Source: Panagrolaimus kolymaensis
Lineage: Eukaryota; Nematoda; Chromadorea; Rhabditida; Panagrolaimidae
Direction: 5' to 3'
DNA length: 64,000 nucleotides
Assembly (NCBI GenBank): GCA_028622995.1
Contig: JAJQJQ010000019.1
Location: 1,612,001 to 1,676,000, forward strand
Part shown: positions 35,201 through 45,602 of the stretch, piece after piece
Numbering within the stretch: the stretch's first letter is position 1
Layout of the letters: each line of letters opens with the position of its first letter
The notes under the pieces: model-generated
Database searches by the model: none
What the model saw: only the letters and a program-made list of their open reading frames with translations
Told to the model about the DNA's origin: nothing
Translations under genes and position numbers: made by a program

Positions 35201-37751
35201 GTTCCATCCCCCGGGGGAATGGTCCACGGGGAGGGAGAGGGAGGGGAGGACACGCCGCGGGGAGGTTTTTACGGGGGATTTTAGCACGTACTCCTCCCTG
35301 TGGGTGTTTGAAAAAAAAAATTTTTTTGTTGTAAATATGACGGGGGATTTTTCTTAGCATACTCCTCCCTGTGTTACATTTTTTTGACGGGGGCTGAGGC
35401 TCACGGGGAGGGAGGCACGGGGAGCAAAAATCGGCGGGGGGAAGGGGGACCCCCCTAGGGGGCGGGAGGGGGATGGAACCCTAGTTTCAACCTCCTGCAG
35501 TTTTTTACATTAAAAAATATTTATTTTTTTGGGTGGGACAAATAAATTTTTTGATTTATCAAAAAATATTAAAATGGAAGGACACAAAAAAAGATACGCA
35601 GTTTATTTATATTTAATTTTAATTAATTTTGTTATCAACCCTAATATGGCGCAGCTTGGCAGTTTATAATTAAATAAAGTAATATTATGTTTCTCAAAAT
35701 GTTGGAACAAATTGAAAAAGTTCATTACAGTTTTATTTATTAAAAAAATTTCCAAAAAACAAAGATATTGATTCGGATTTATATGAAAATGTTTGTTTAT
35801 CTTTTCATTTTTTAGTTGCTGTTGTGATTTATTCTCCTTGTAAAAATTAAAAAATTCCCTTCAGTTAAGTTTTACACAGTTTTAAAAATTTATGATAGAT
35901 AATAAAAAAGCAGTTAGAAAAAAGGGGTTTTCAAAGCAAATGCAATGCTAAAAGTTTGTCCAGTTTTTTTTATCAACTAAAGCTTAATATAAAATTAATA
36001 AAATCAATTTTTAACCATATTTATTAAAAGCAAGAAATATATATTTTTAATTTGGAATTTCTTAACGCAGTTTTATTAAGTTTTTTTTATATAAAAATAA
36101 CTTTATTTTTCTTTCTCTTTTTTTTGAAATAGAACAAAATAAAAAAGGAATTTGGAGACTCAGTTAAAATAATGATATTATTGTTTGTGTTTTTTGGTTT
36201 TCCAAACTTTTTCATAGAAGAAAAATAAAAATAAGAAAAACAGTTTGTGACCAAAAATATGCTTTAGTGAGCCAATTTTTAAATTTTCGTACAGTTTATT
36301 TTTATTGAAAATCTCCAAAAAAAATTTTTTAGTTCAGTTTTTTAATTTGTTTTTATCAATCCATAGTTGGGATTGATTAGCAGTTTTTTATTTATTTTAA
36401 AGTTGGATTTTTTGTCGACGTTGGAATATGCGAACCAGAGCTGTCGATTTTTCGATTTTCGATTCGATTTCGATTCGATTTTTCGATTTTCGGTGCACCG
36501 AAATGAATCGAAAATCGAAGCTTCGATTTTCGGTCCACCGAATCGAAAATCGAATCGAAGAAATTTCGATTTCGATTCGGTGCACCGAAAATCGAATCGA
36601 CGAATTTTTGATTCGAAATTCATTTTTTACTAATATTTACGCTTTTTCTGGTTCAAAATATGTTTAAATGATTTTAAATAACCCCAAAAACAACTATAAA
36701 GGCGATTTGGCGCACACTTTTGCCTTTCAAATAACTATTTTAATTTTTAAAAAATCGAATCGAATCGAAAAAAACCTTCGATTTTCGATTCGATCCGGTG
36801 CACCGAAAAATCGAATCGAAACTTTCGATTTTCGGTGCACCGATTCGAAAATCGAATGGAAAAAAATCGAGATTCGATTCGGTGCACCGAAAATCGAATC
36901 GAAGAAATTTCGGTGCACCGACAGCTCTGATGCGAACTCAGTTTAATCTTCAGCAAAAAAAATTCTTAAACAAGATTTGAAAGAAGATGGTTTTTAAATT
37001 TATTGAAAATATTCTAAATTAATTATTTTCCTAAATTTTTTATTTCCTCCCTGCTTTATCCCAGTTGTCAGTTTTTTTATATCATTAAATATGATCCAAA
37101 GTCGCAAGAAGCTACCCAGTTTTTACTATCCATAAAAAAATTATAAATCGTAATAAATGAAAAGTTTTTAGAAAAAATCCCAAAAATTCTTTAATTACTA
37201 GAATTTAAAATTTATGTACAGTTTTTTTTTGGAAATACAAAAATATTATTTTGTTTATCTTACTTTTATTTTTAATCCATAATCATCAGGCTTATACAGT
37301 TTATTTATTTGTATCATAAAATTTGACTGTTTTTAAGCTAATGAGCTCTACTAAAGTCTAAACTTTTGAAAAAATTAAAATCAAAAATCGACAGTTTATG
37401 AAAAAAAAATTTGAAACAAGGAATCAAATTAAAATAAGGTTTAATATCGAAATTTGTTTTTTTCTAACAAATATGAGAAGAGTAAAGAAACATTTATATA
37501 AAATCTTTTCAATTCTACAATTTTAATTTTTTTTTGTAAATAACTCCAAGGAAAGAGCTCTCTTCAGTTTAATAAAAAATTTATCAAAAAACCCTTACCT
37601 TTGCTTTAAAAAGTAATAACCCAGATTTAAGCAAAAAAAATATTGCAAATGCATTAACAAAAATCAAAATCAATAAAACAATATTATATGAAAATGAACG
37701 ATATATTAAACCAGCTTCAATACAAATTGCTATTGTTTCATTTTCAGACAT
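32258..37751 (-). CDS. Serpentine chemoreceptor, Sra-superfamily (Srab/Sre-like), 345 aa
   Basis: Five minus-strand exons: 37599-37751, 34753-35058, 33485-33678, 32507-32702 and 32258-32446. Phases agree (0, 0, 2, 0) and give 345 aa. Exon 1 encodes a short extracellular start with Cys10 and TM1. Exon 2 starts SFHFNLRW, like the FHxNL motif of Sra-superfamily receptors, and contains CFERFMATLLNEKYE, like the ER-x2-AT-x4-YE motif after TM3. Later exons carry the remaining hydrophobic helices and a cytoplasmic tail ending YESDWK. Such receptors are usually chemosensory in nematodes. Introns reach 2.5 kb, are full of minus-polarity motifs, and the largest holds two small transposons. Subfamily assignment is tentative. 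Confidence 0.85.
35196..35484. mobile_element. G/C-rich non-autonomous DNA transposon (MITE), 289 bp
   Basis: Perfect 17-bp terminal inverted repeats start CTAGGGTTCCATCCCCC. The element is flanked by the direct repeat TTTCAA (35190-35195 and 35485-35490), a likely target-site duplication. The interior is strongly G-rich, in sharp contrast to its AT-rich surroundings, and includes two related units CGGGGGATTTT...TACTCCTCCCTGTG. It lies in the first intron of the receptor gene and replaces part of the motif array. Confidence 0.85.
36436..36929. mobile_element. hAT-like MITE with iterated CGATTTTCGGTGCACCGAA units, 494 bp
   Basis: Perfect 11-bp terminal inverted repeats CAGAGCTGTCG/CGACAGCTCTG are flanked by the 8-bp direct repeat ATGCGAAC (36428-36435 and 36930-36937). 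An 8-bp duplication and a CAG-ending terminus are typical of hAT elements. Both halves hold repeated palindromic units built on TTCGATTTTCGGTGCACCGAA-like words, separated by about 140 bp of unrelated AT-rich sequence. The open frames here are artefacts of the repeats; no transposase is encoded. Confidence 0.88.
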
Positions 37752-38001
37752 ATCTCTTTTTATTTAAAAAAACCAATTTTCATTTAAAATTTAACCGACC
37801 AAGAACAACGTCAGTTTTTTAAATAAAAAAAACACATAAAATTGCTCAGTTTTTTACTATTTTAGCAAAGCAAAAAATCTCTAATATAAAAATAACGATT
37901 TAGTAAAAAAATAATAAGTGTTTTTTTTGTTTTTTGTTTGGTAAAAAGCTAATAAAAAAACTATAACGAAAAAAGCAATTCTCATTTTATTATTTATTTA
38001 T

Positions 38002-38651
38002 TTAGTTATTATTTTTTGGTTCTTTCTTTAACTTTCTTATTTCATAAAAAAAATTAGTAATAAAACTTAGAAAAATAAATAAATAATAAGGTGGCAGTGA
38101 AAAAAATGAAGACCAAAGAATCAAACGAAATAGTTTTTGAATTACTAATTTCAGCTGCACGTTTGGCTTATCAGTTTTAATAAATAATAAAATATTAATA
38201 TTAAACCTTTCTTTCGTGAGATAACGTCATAAATAAAGAAAATGGATTATAACAGTTTTTAATTAAATTTTATTTACATTTGGAGATTTTAAAAGAAAAA
38301 TATAAAAAGAATTATATTTTTTTAAGTTTATTCAGTTTTATTCAGTTTCAACTATTTTTTTAATATTTATTTCGCAAAAAAGCTTCTAAAATTCAATCCA
38401 GTTTAAATTTCAAATGTGATCGATTTTTTCGGTAAAAATTATTGTCCTGTGAAACAATAAAAAAAACAATTGGAGATCCAGTTTAAAATCAACCTAACTT
38501 TGTTTTAAGGTAATTTAATATTTTTTTACAAATACGCTAAATAATGAAAAACAGTTATATTTGAAGAAAAAAAAATTTACGCTTACATTTAGATGCTTTT
38601 GGAAGTCATCGAAGTGCTTGGAAGCAGAATGATAGATAAAAAATCTCTGAT
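38002..38651 (-). CDS. Candidate 3' exons of an unplaced minus-strand gene
   Basis: On the minus strand, 38587-38651 reads as an open exon (IYHSASKHFDDFQKHLN) with an AG before it and a consensus GTAAGC donor after it. About 38002-38155 then gives an open, hydrophobic, phase-compatible frame ending at TAA 38002; a second open frame there also encodes a membrane-like segment. The upstream part of the gene was not found, so this could be a gene fragment. I do not recognise it. Confidence 0.28.
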
Positions 38652-40009
38652 CTCGATAAAAAAAAATTTCTTTTGATAAAATTTTATTTTAAGAAAAACC
38701 ATTTTTACTGCAGTTTTTAAAATCCAAAAAAAACTATGAAAAAGAAAAAAACACGAAGGTCGACGACGAATCAAAGCTAAAAAAAATTATTTTAATTTGT
38801 CCGTGAAAAGTTATGAAATCACCAAACCTAAAAAACACACACCTGATGATCAGTTAAATATATTTTTATTTTCATAATTTTTATAAACTTTTATTTAATC
38901 ATTGATGATATTTATTTCAGTTTCATATTGAACAAAATAAATACAAAAGTGACAGTTATTTATGAAAATTGAATTACAGTTTTTTAAAAATTCATAATAA
39001 AATGTTTAATATAAACAAATCGCTTTCATACAGTTTTTTTAAAACCTTAAGCAAAATTGTAAACAGTTAGTAAATAAATTTTCTCAATTGCACAACTTGG
39101 AATAAAGTTCTGTAGATTATAATTTATAAACAAAAAATTTCCGTCGACACTTCATCATGATTCATGACAGTTATATTTTCAAACAAACAAAAAAGAGACT
39201 TTTACAAAAACAAATATTGAAATTTACAACAATTTTCATTTTTTCCAAAAGAATTTTATTTTTTTTGATTTTACATACATACATAGAATAAATGCATTTT
39301 CTTCTTTTATTTTTTTCAAGTAATTTTTTTTAATTTGAGTTAGAGAAGCAAGTTTATTAACTGTGCAAATTTTTTTTAAAATCAATGAAATTGAAGTTTA
39401 ATTTATCCTCGAGACATTTGAAAGAAAAAAAAAACTACGGTAGTACTTGGAATAATCTCAAAAAAAAAAAATAGTTTAGAGGTTTTCCATTTGATAAATT
39501 TATTTTTTTTTTACTGTTTTTTTACTTTTACATAAAATATTAAAACGATGATTTATGGCAGCAAAATTTTTGTAAAGCTTAAAAATTATTAAGAAAAAAA
39601 ATGATTTATTTCTTGGGTTTTTTTATTTTGCAGTTTTTTATTAGAATGAAACATAGTGGATGGACGAAGGATATCAAAACTAAAGATTAGAACGTCTCAC
39701 TCACAGAATAAGGACTTGACAGTTTTACAATATTTTTTAAATTTTACAAATTAAACCGAAGCAGTAAAAAAAAATAAATTTTTAAGATTGGTTTATTCCA
39801 AAAAACAAATTTTGATTATTTGCGGAGGATGAAAGAAAATTTATTATTCAAATTCTAGGAAAGGGAAATTTGATAAATTTTTTTATTTTGTTTCAGAAAT
39901 TATAATATTTTTTAAAATTTTTTTTTTGCAGTTTGATTCAAAGTTGTTATAAATTTTAAAATTTAAATCAAAACTTTTTTTAAATTTTGTAATTGGACAG
40001 TTTTAGTAA

Positions 40010-40207
40010 TCATTTTTTTCTTCTTCTTCCGGGATAAGTGTATTTATGAGCAACCCTTTCTTTTTTTCTCCACTCACATATGCATATATTCCATACATGG
40101 TCATGGGCATCATCATCTGTAGTTTTAAGAATTAAGATATTTTCTTCTTCTAAACCATACTTATTATCTTTAAAACTTAAACCAACAACCACCACCACGC
40201 CAACCTA
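40010..40207 (-). CDS. Candidate minus-strand exon
   Basis: A TTTTAG acceptor precedes an open frame with less AT-biased codons (VGLSFKDNKYGLEEENILI). It continues either to a stop at 40010 or to a GTGAGT donor near 40075. No partner exons are certain and the family is unknown. It could belong to the same gene as the exons at 38.0-38.7 kb. Confidence 0.27.
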
Positions 40208-41123
40208 AAATAACAATTTATACTTTATAATTTCTTTTTTTCTTATTTTTATTATTCCAAAAAAAAATCTGCCCCGTGAAAAAATGGTTTAATTCCATAG
40301 AATTAAATTTTTAAGTAAATAACAAAAATAAAAAAGCGACGAACAAAGAAATTAATTATATCTTTCGAATCAATATTTTTTTAAGTTACTATGTTCTTTT
40401 TTTTTTTATGTTTTGTAAAGTTTTTTACTTTTTTTAAATAGGATATTTTTTATTTTACATGAGTTTATTTTATTTGATAATTAACTATCAAAAAGGCGGC
40501 ACCACGCTAATCTTTTTTTCCTTGGCGCCAAAGTAATTTAATTTAATTTTATTATTCTTCAATAGTATAATAATTAAATAAAACTTTTATTTATAATATT
40601 TTTATGTAATTTTATAAACCAAACCAAAAATATTTATAATATTTTTTTTCGGGTTTGAGTCTCCCCCGCACTTTTTTGTTGGTTGATAAAATTATATATA
40701 ACTAAAATAGGTTTACAGAAATTATAATAAAAAAACAAGTGTGGACTTTTAAATATGGAAAAGAAATCCCAAACAATTTACTTTTTTTTCCAAACTGTAC
40801 TTTGAAAATTGTAAAAAAATCCTTCTGTACTTTATTTTTTTTTTTACGATTTTATGGGGGCGCTTGCAAAAACACGTACTTTTTATCTTTCTAGTTTGAA
40901 TTTTATAACTCAAAAATTTTTTTTTATAAACGTAATTATATATAATTTTAAATTTTAATAACAGCCAACTCAAATAAATATACGACGTGTGATTTGATAT
41001 TTGTTTCATACAAAACTCATAAATTAAAAACCTTCCAAAACTATAGTATTATTTTTTTTATAGAAAAAGTCAGCTCTCTAAAATTTGAATAATAAACCAT
41101 CGAAGAAATAATAAAAAAAAATT

Positions 41124-42590
41124 ATGGCTGCTTCAAATAATTATTCGGCAACAACTCCCTATTGCATTGGAAAACAACCCACTTCGATAGCAGGAAATTT
41201 TGATGCCAAAAGATGGCACGTGGAATATTTGATTCCATTAATTTATGGAATTCCGACCGTAATAGTTATGATATGTGTTTTAAAGGTTTTATGGTCCAAA
41301 AAAGGAAGAAAAATGTTTCAAGGATCTTTTTACACTTTTTTATCATGGACTTTACTTATCGTAAGTTTTTACAACAAAAAAAAATCCAAAAAATATTTTT
41401 TTATACTTTTTTATTATCCATAAAATTTGCATATCCAATATTTTTTGTAGGATTTAATAACTTGGATAATTTTGCTATTTATGAATGAAATCGTTCGAGT
41501 ATCATATTTTGATTGGTTATATTCATGGATAGCCGAAGATGGAATAATTGCTTCATGGGCTTATGGGATTCAAATATATTTCACTGTTATGGCTTTACTT
41601 AATTCAGTTATATTAAATTTAAATCGATTTACTGCAATCGTATTTTTTTTGGTTGACACTGAAGTAAAAAATTTTTCTAAAATATTAATTTTAAGGTTTT
41701 TGAGTTTAAAATAAAAAATGTTTTTTTTAGTTTTGGCGTCGATGGACCAAATTCGTGCTTGGATTTTATTTTTTATTTCCAATAGTTTTTACATGGCATA
41801 TTTTTCTTCGATTACAACCCATTCGAAAATGCCGTATTCAAAATTTTGATTCCACTGATGCTTATCATACTTTTGATGCCTTGAGTCCAGCTTATTATGT
41901 AAATTTTTTTATTTTCATAATTATCCTTTTAATTTGACTTTTTTTATAGTTACCTATGGCCTCAACAATGGGTTATATAATATTTGTTTGTGGTGCATTA
42001 AATCTTATTATGATGAGCACGACTATCTTTGTACTTCTCAAACAACATCAAGAAGATCGAATCAAGCCTTTGTTCCAGCGAAGAGGGGTTCCTGAATTAA
42101 AGTTATTTATTATAACTCTTATGAATCTTTCAAATTTAATGTTGGAAGTTATTTATTTTGTGAGTTTATTTTTTGTTAAGAAATTAGAAAAATTCATTTT
42201 TAAACACATAAAAATTTTTGGACCCAAGTCGAAAATATTTTTCGCTACGAGACTTCATTAAAAAACGTTTAGTCCCAAAACGATTGTTTTTTATTTTGTC
42301 GAAAGACACAATTCCTAATTTTTAATTTAAAATTAAAAAAATTCATCATATTAAAACTTTTTTAGATTTGTATTCGAACAATAACAAATTCGAGTATAAA
42401 AAGTGGTTTCTTCGAAGCTCAGTCATTTATGCTTGATTGGTATTATTTATCTCCAGTTTGGGCAACAGTAATTATGATTCCTAGTTTGAGAAGACAAGCA
42501 TTTTACTTTTGGTATAAAAAATTCGATAAGAAATTCAAATCAACAACAGCAGTTATTCATACCGTAACAGGAGGGGCTCAAACAATATAA
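41124..42590 (+). CDS. Serpentine receptor, class gamma (Srg) like, 350 aa
   Basis: Five exons: 41124-41360, 41451-41663, 41731-41898, 41950-42159 and 42366-42590. All four introns are phase 0 and short (51-206 bp), and the spliced product is 350 aa. It has about seven hydrophobic helices. The N-terminal IPLIYGIPTVIVMICVLKVLW and the following FYTFLSWTLLIDL pattern match nematode Srg chemoreceptors, as does LNLNRFTAI near the end of TM3. The protein should be a plasma-membrane chemosensory receptor. Its introns lack the AAACTG motif, unlike the other receptor gene in this window. An AATAAATAAAA stretch after the stop is a likely poly(A) signal. Confidence 0.88.
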
Positions 42591-42707
42591 TAAAATAAAT
42601 AAAATTATTTAATCTGTATTATTTTTATTTTATTTTTTTGAAGTAATTTATTGTTTTTGAATGATTAATGTAAAGTCGTTAATAAACTTGAACGCTTTTG
42701 AAATCCA

Positions 42708-42890
42708 TTATTTTAGTGTTGCTAAAGCGACCCAAGCGGCGGCCAATTCATCAGCAAGATTGTTTGAAGAAATAACTTCATTTTTCTCCGTCAAAAACTA
42801 ACTTGTGAGATAATAGTTGCGTTGCATTGTAAATTCTTTTTCAACATTTGTATGCTTTCATTAAATTTCTTGAATTCGATGAAGTTTATA
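42708..42890 (-). pseudogene. Possible relict coding fragment
   Basis: On the minus strand the sequence encodes IEFKKFNESIQMLKKNL and then, after a frame change near a GTTAGT site at about 42800, SSNNLADELAAAWVALATLK with a stop at 42708. The composition is coding-like and less AT-rich than the surroundings. A fold-back element lies about 100 bp beyond its 5' side and may have broken it. Origin unknown. Confidence 0.3.
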
Positions 42891-42988
42891 GCTCAAAAAA
42901 TTTGTGAAATTTACTAACTTTAAAAAAAAAGAAAGAAAAAAATTACGTTCAAATATTCAAAAAAAATTGAAAGAAAAAATGAAACGAC

Positions 42989-43657
42989 CAGGGTTCGCAA
43001 CAAACCGACAACTTTGTCTGTTTCGACCGACTCCTGTCGGTTTGAACCGACAAAAAATTTTTTTCCCAAAAAACGCAAATTATTAATATTCTATCTATGG
43101 AGATTATATAAAAATTAATTTTATAGTTAAAAACATAATTCTTGAATAAACCGACAAACCGACAATTGAAACCGACAAACCGACAATAGCAACAGACAAA
43201 CAGACAATTGTCGGTTAGGGACCGACTCCTTGTCGGTTTCAAACCGACAACAGAGACCGACAAACCGACAATTGTCTGTTTCAAACCGACACCATTTTTT
43301 GATTTTAAAATTTTTTAATGATTTTTAAGGACGAAACCAGTTAAAAGTAATCTAAATTTTACATTTTAAAATTTTTAAAGGAATTGGAACTTAAAAATGC
43401 AGTAAAATAATCCCAAATAAATAAATTTTGAAAAAATAAACAGAAAAAATCAAAAAATGGTGTCGGTTTGAAACAGACAATTGTCGGTTTGTCGGTTTAT
43501 TCAAGAATTATGTTTTTAACTATAAAATTAATTTTTATATAATCTCCATAGATAGAATATTAATAATTTGCGTTTTTTGGGAAAAAAATTTTTTGTCGGT
43601 TCAAACCGACAGGAGTCGGTCGAAACAGACAAAGTTGTCGGTTTGTTGCGAACCCTG
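42989..43657. mobile_element. Fold-back element with 180-bp perfect inverted arms
   Basis: The arms 42989-43168 and 43478-43657 are exact reverse complements, beginning CAGGGTTCGCAACAAACC. Next to the left arm (about 43169-43268) is a tandem array of ACCGACAA-type units missing from the right arm, after which the inverted similarity resumes. The centre is AT-rich. No coding capacity. I see no clear target-site duplication. The CAGGGTTCGCAA ends suggest a non-autonomous hAT-like element, but this is tentative. Confidence 0.82.
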
Positions 43658-43679
43658 CCAACACCCCTTTTAGTTAGAC

Positions 43680-43924
43680 TAGGGTTGTCAAAAAAGATTT
43701 CCCGGGAAATTTCCCGGGAAATTTCCCAGGAATTTCCCGGGAATTTCCCGATTTTTGCTGGGAAATTTCCCGCTACAAACCCTTACAAAGTTTCACAAAG
43801 TCTAACAAAGTCTTACAAAAGTTGCTATAACTTTGTTAAACTTTGTAAGACTTTGTGAAGGTTTGTAGCGGGAAAATTCCCGGGAAATCTCCCGGGAAAT
43901 TTCCCGGGAAATTCGACAACCCTA
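43680..43924. mobile_element. hAT-like palindromic MITE, 245 bp
   Basis: Perfect 10-bp terminal inverted repeats TAGGGTTGTC/GACAACCCTA are flanked by the 8-bp direct repeat AGTTAGAC (43672-43679 and 43925-43932). The arms consist of repeated TTTCCCGGGAAA palindromes and ACAAAGTCTTAC-type words, so the whole element can fold into a long hairpin. It lies only 22 bp from the preceding fold-back element. Confidence 0.88.
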
Positions 43925-44125
43925 AGTTAGACGCGAAATGCTCAAAATCGCTGTTCAGCTTCCAAATTGAGTTATAAGTATCCAATAAGTCAAAATAAGA
44001 CAGAGAAAAAAAAAGTTTTGTGTTTAATAAATGTTTATTTTTTTATTGATACATACAAATAAAAGAAGAATATTGTTGAAAATAGCAATGTCAAAATTAG
44101 ATTATTCCATCATTCATTCATTCAA

Positions 44126-45191
44126 TCAATCAATTACTTGTTCCACTTCTGAACCAATATCATATACTTCATTTTGATTTTCAGTGAATTGAAAATGAGC
44201 ATTTGGTGGATTATCGTCTTTTTCATCAGGATATACAGCTTTCTGAAAAACAAACGAACATATTAGTATTGTTAATCATAGTGGCATATTGTGTTTGAAT
44301 GCACTACGATGTTACTATGTGGAAAGGATATTGTAGTTAGAAGACAACTAACTAACTTGTCCGGTGTTTTCTAATCCCAAAGTTGCGAAAACTAAAGCTA
44401 ATAAATGAGCAAAAAGTAAACTACACTATGCTCCCGGTATACTCCTAGCAAAAGCGATACTTAGATATAGAAAAAGAACCCAGTAAAGAAGGGGCAAAGC
44501 ATTCGATAAACAAGTAAAAAACAAGAAAATGAAAAAAATCATACCAAATCAACAGGAGGTCCTTGCTTTTTGATTTTGAGTGGTCCTTTATGATTGAAAT
44601 GATGAGGTTCATAATAGATATTACCAGGTGGAGCTTGATTTGTATCTCCTAAAACAGCAAGAACATCAATTAATATATAACAAAGCAAAAATATCAAACA
44701 TACGAGAGAAAAGACCACATATACGTTTACGAAAGATGATACATAGGATAATTGCGATGAAAATCACGATGACTATAATACCAACACAAACACATACAAT
44801 GACGATGATTACATTTGCTTGTTTTACTTCGGCAGCTATTTTTGCAGGAGAATCCGTTACAGCAGTTTGTTCTTTTGGTGGTGGTTGTGCATCATTTGTA
44901 AGTTCTTCTAAAAATGTATGTATTACATGAATGTGTATATAAAGAATAACAAGTTTCTAGCATTTCTTTCATTTAAAGAGTAATATCAAGCAAAACATAT
45001 ATATGCCATGCGCAGATTCCCCAAAAGAAACGAAAGCTAATAAGCAATAAACAAAAAAGTCAAACAAACTTACGTTCACTTGGAATGTTGTTAGCTGACT
45101 CATCCAATGATGTTGATGCATTAGTTGTTGTTGTAATGATAAGTAAAAATCCAATCACCATCCAGAGCAGAGAATAGTATTTCTTCATCAT
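44126..45191 (-). CDS. Small type I membrane protein (180 aa)
   Basis: Four minus-strand exons: 45074-45191, 44704-44907, 44545-44648 and 44126-44242, phases 1, 1, 0. The spliced product is 180 aa. Residues 1-27 form a signal peptide (KKYYSLLWMVIGFLLIITTTTNA). A short Ser/Thr/Pro-rich ectodomain follows, then a strong transmembrane helix (about residues 72-98, Val/Ile/Cys-rich), a stop-transfer RKR, and a roughly 80-residue cytoplasmic tail rich in Pro, His, Tyr and acidic residues (GNIYYEPHHF, EVYDIGSEVEQ). No enzymatic domain is visible. The tail tyrosines could be phosphorylation or sorting sites, which is inference. Two ATGs lie at the start; the first is used here. Introns lack the motif. 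Confidence 0.82.
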
Positions 45192-45602
45192 TGTATCGTC
45201 GTCGTCGTCGATATTGTTGAAATTATGTTGTTTGATGAGAAGTTGAAAAAATATGCGAAAATTGAATAAACGAGATGAGATGATTGAACGAGTGAAGAAG
45301 CGATGACGATGATGAGTGGAATGAATTTTGAAAATCTGAAAAGTTTTGAATGAATGAAAAAGTGAAAACAGGGGAAAACAAAGTTTTATGCAAATATGGC
45401 GAAAGTTTTTACTCTAAAACAACAAAAAGTTAAAGAAAATTCAACACATCCTTCTCTTTTTCGCTTTTTTAGGCGAAATTATGAGCTTACACTTCGAATG
45501 GTGCCATGTTTTTAAGTCCTTTAACATTAACCAGCTTTATTTAAACACGAAACATACAAAGTAAAAAAATGATGTTCAAAAAAACACACAAACATTAAAT
45601 AT

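Larger units (their letters stand above)
18912..40002 (-). repeat. AAACTG motif array, minus-strand polarity (domain 2)
   Basis: Here the motif reads CAGTTT on the + strand. A hand count of 21000-23000 gives 21 CAGTT and 1 AACTG. As in the other domains, the side opposite the A/T run (here to the left) is less AT-rich, for example before 22323, 34050, 34340, 35660 and 37118. A few opposite copies exist (20253, 23378, 23769, 23890). The array is interrupted by the retrotransposon at 27141-31757 and by exons. The last copy is at 39998. Confidence 0.85.
37752..41123. other. Intergenic with weak minus-strand exon candidates
   Basis: CAGTTT motifs continue to 39998 and then stop. Three short stretches (38002-38155, 38587-38651, 40010-40207) look coding on the minus strand and are listed separately. 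The rest shows long A/T runs only. About 40210-41120, upstream of the Srg receptor, is motif-free apart from one copy at 40795 and may hold its promoter. Confidence 0.4.

Noticed and set aside
36342..36980. Several overlapping open frames rich in Arg/Asp/Phe/Ser
   Set aside because: They are all produced by the CGATTTTCGGTGCACCGAA repeats of the hAT-like MITE in different frames.
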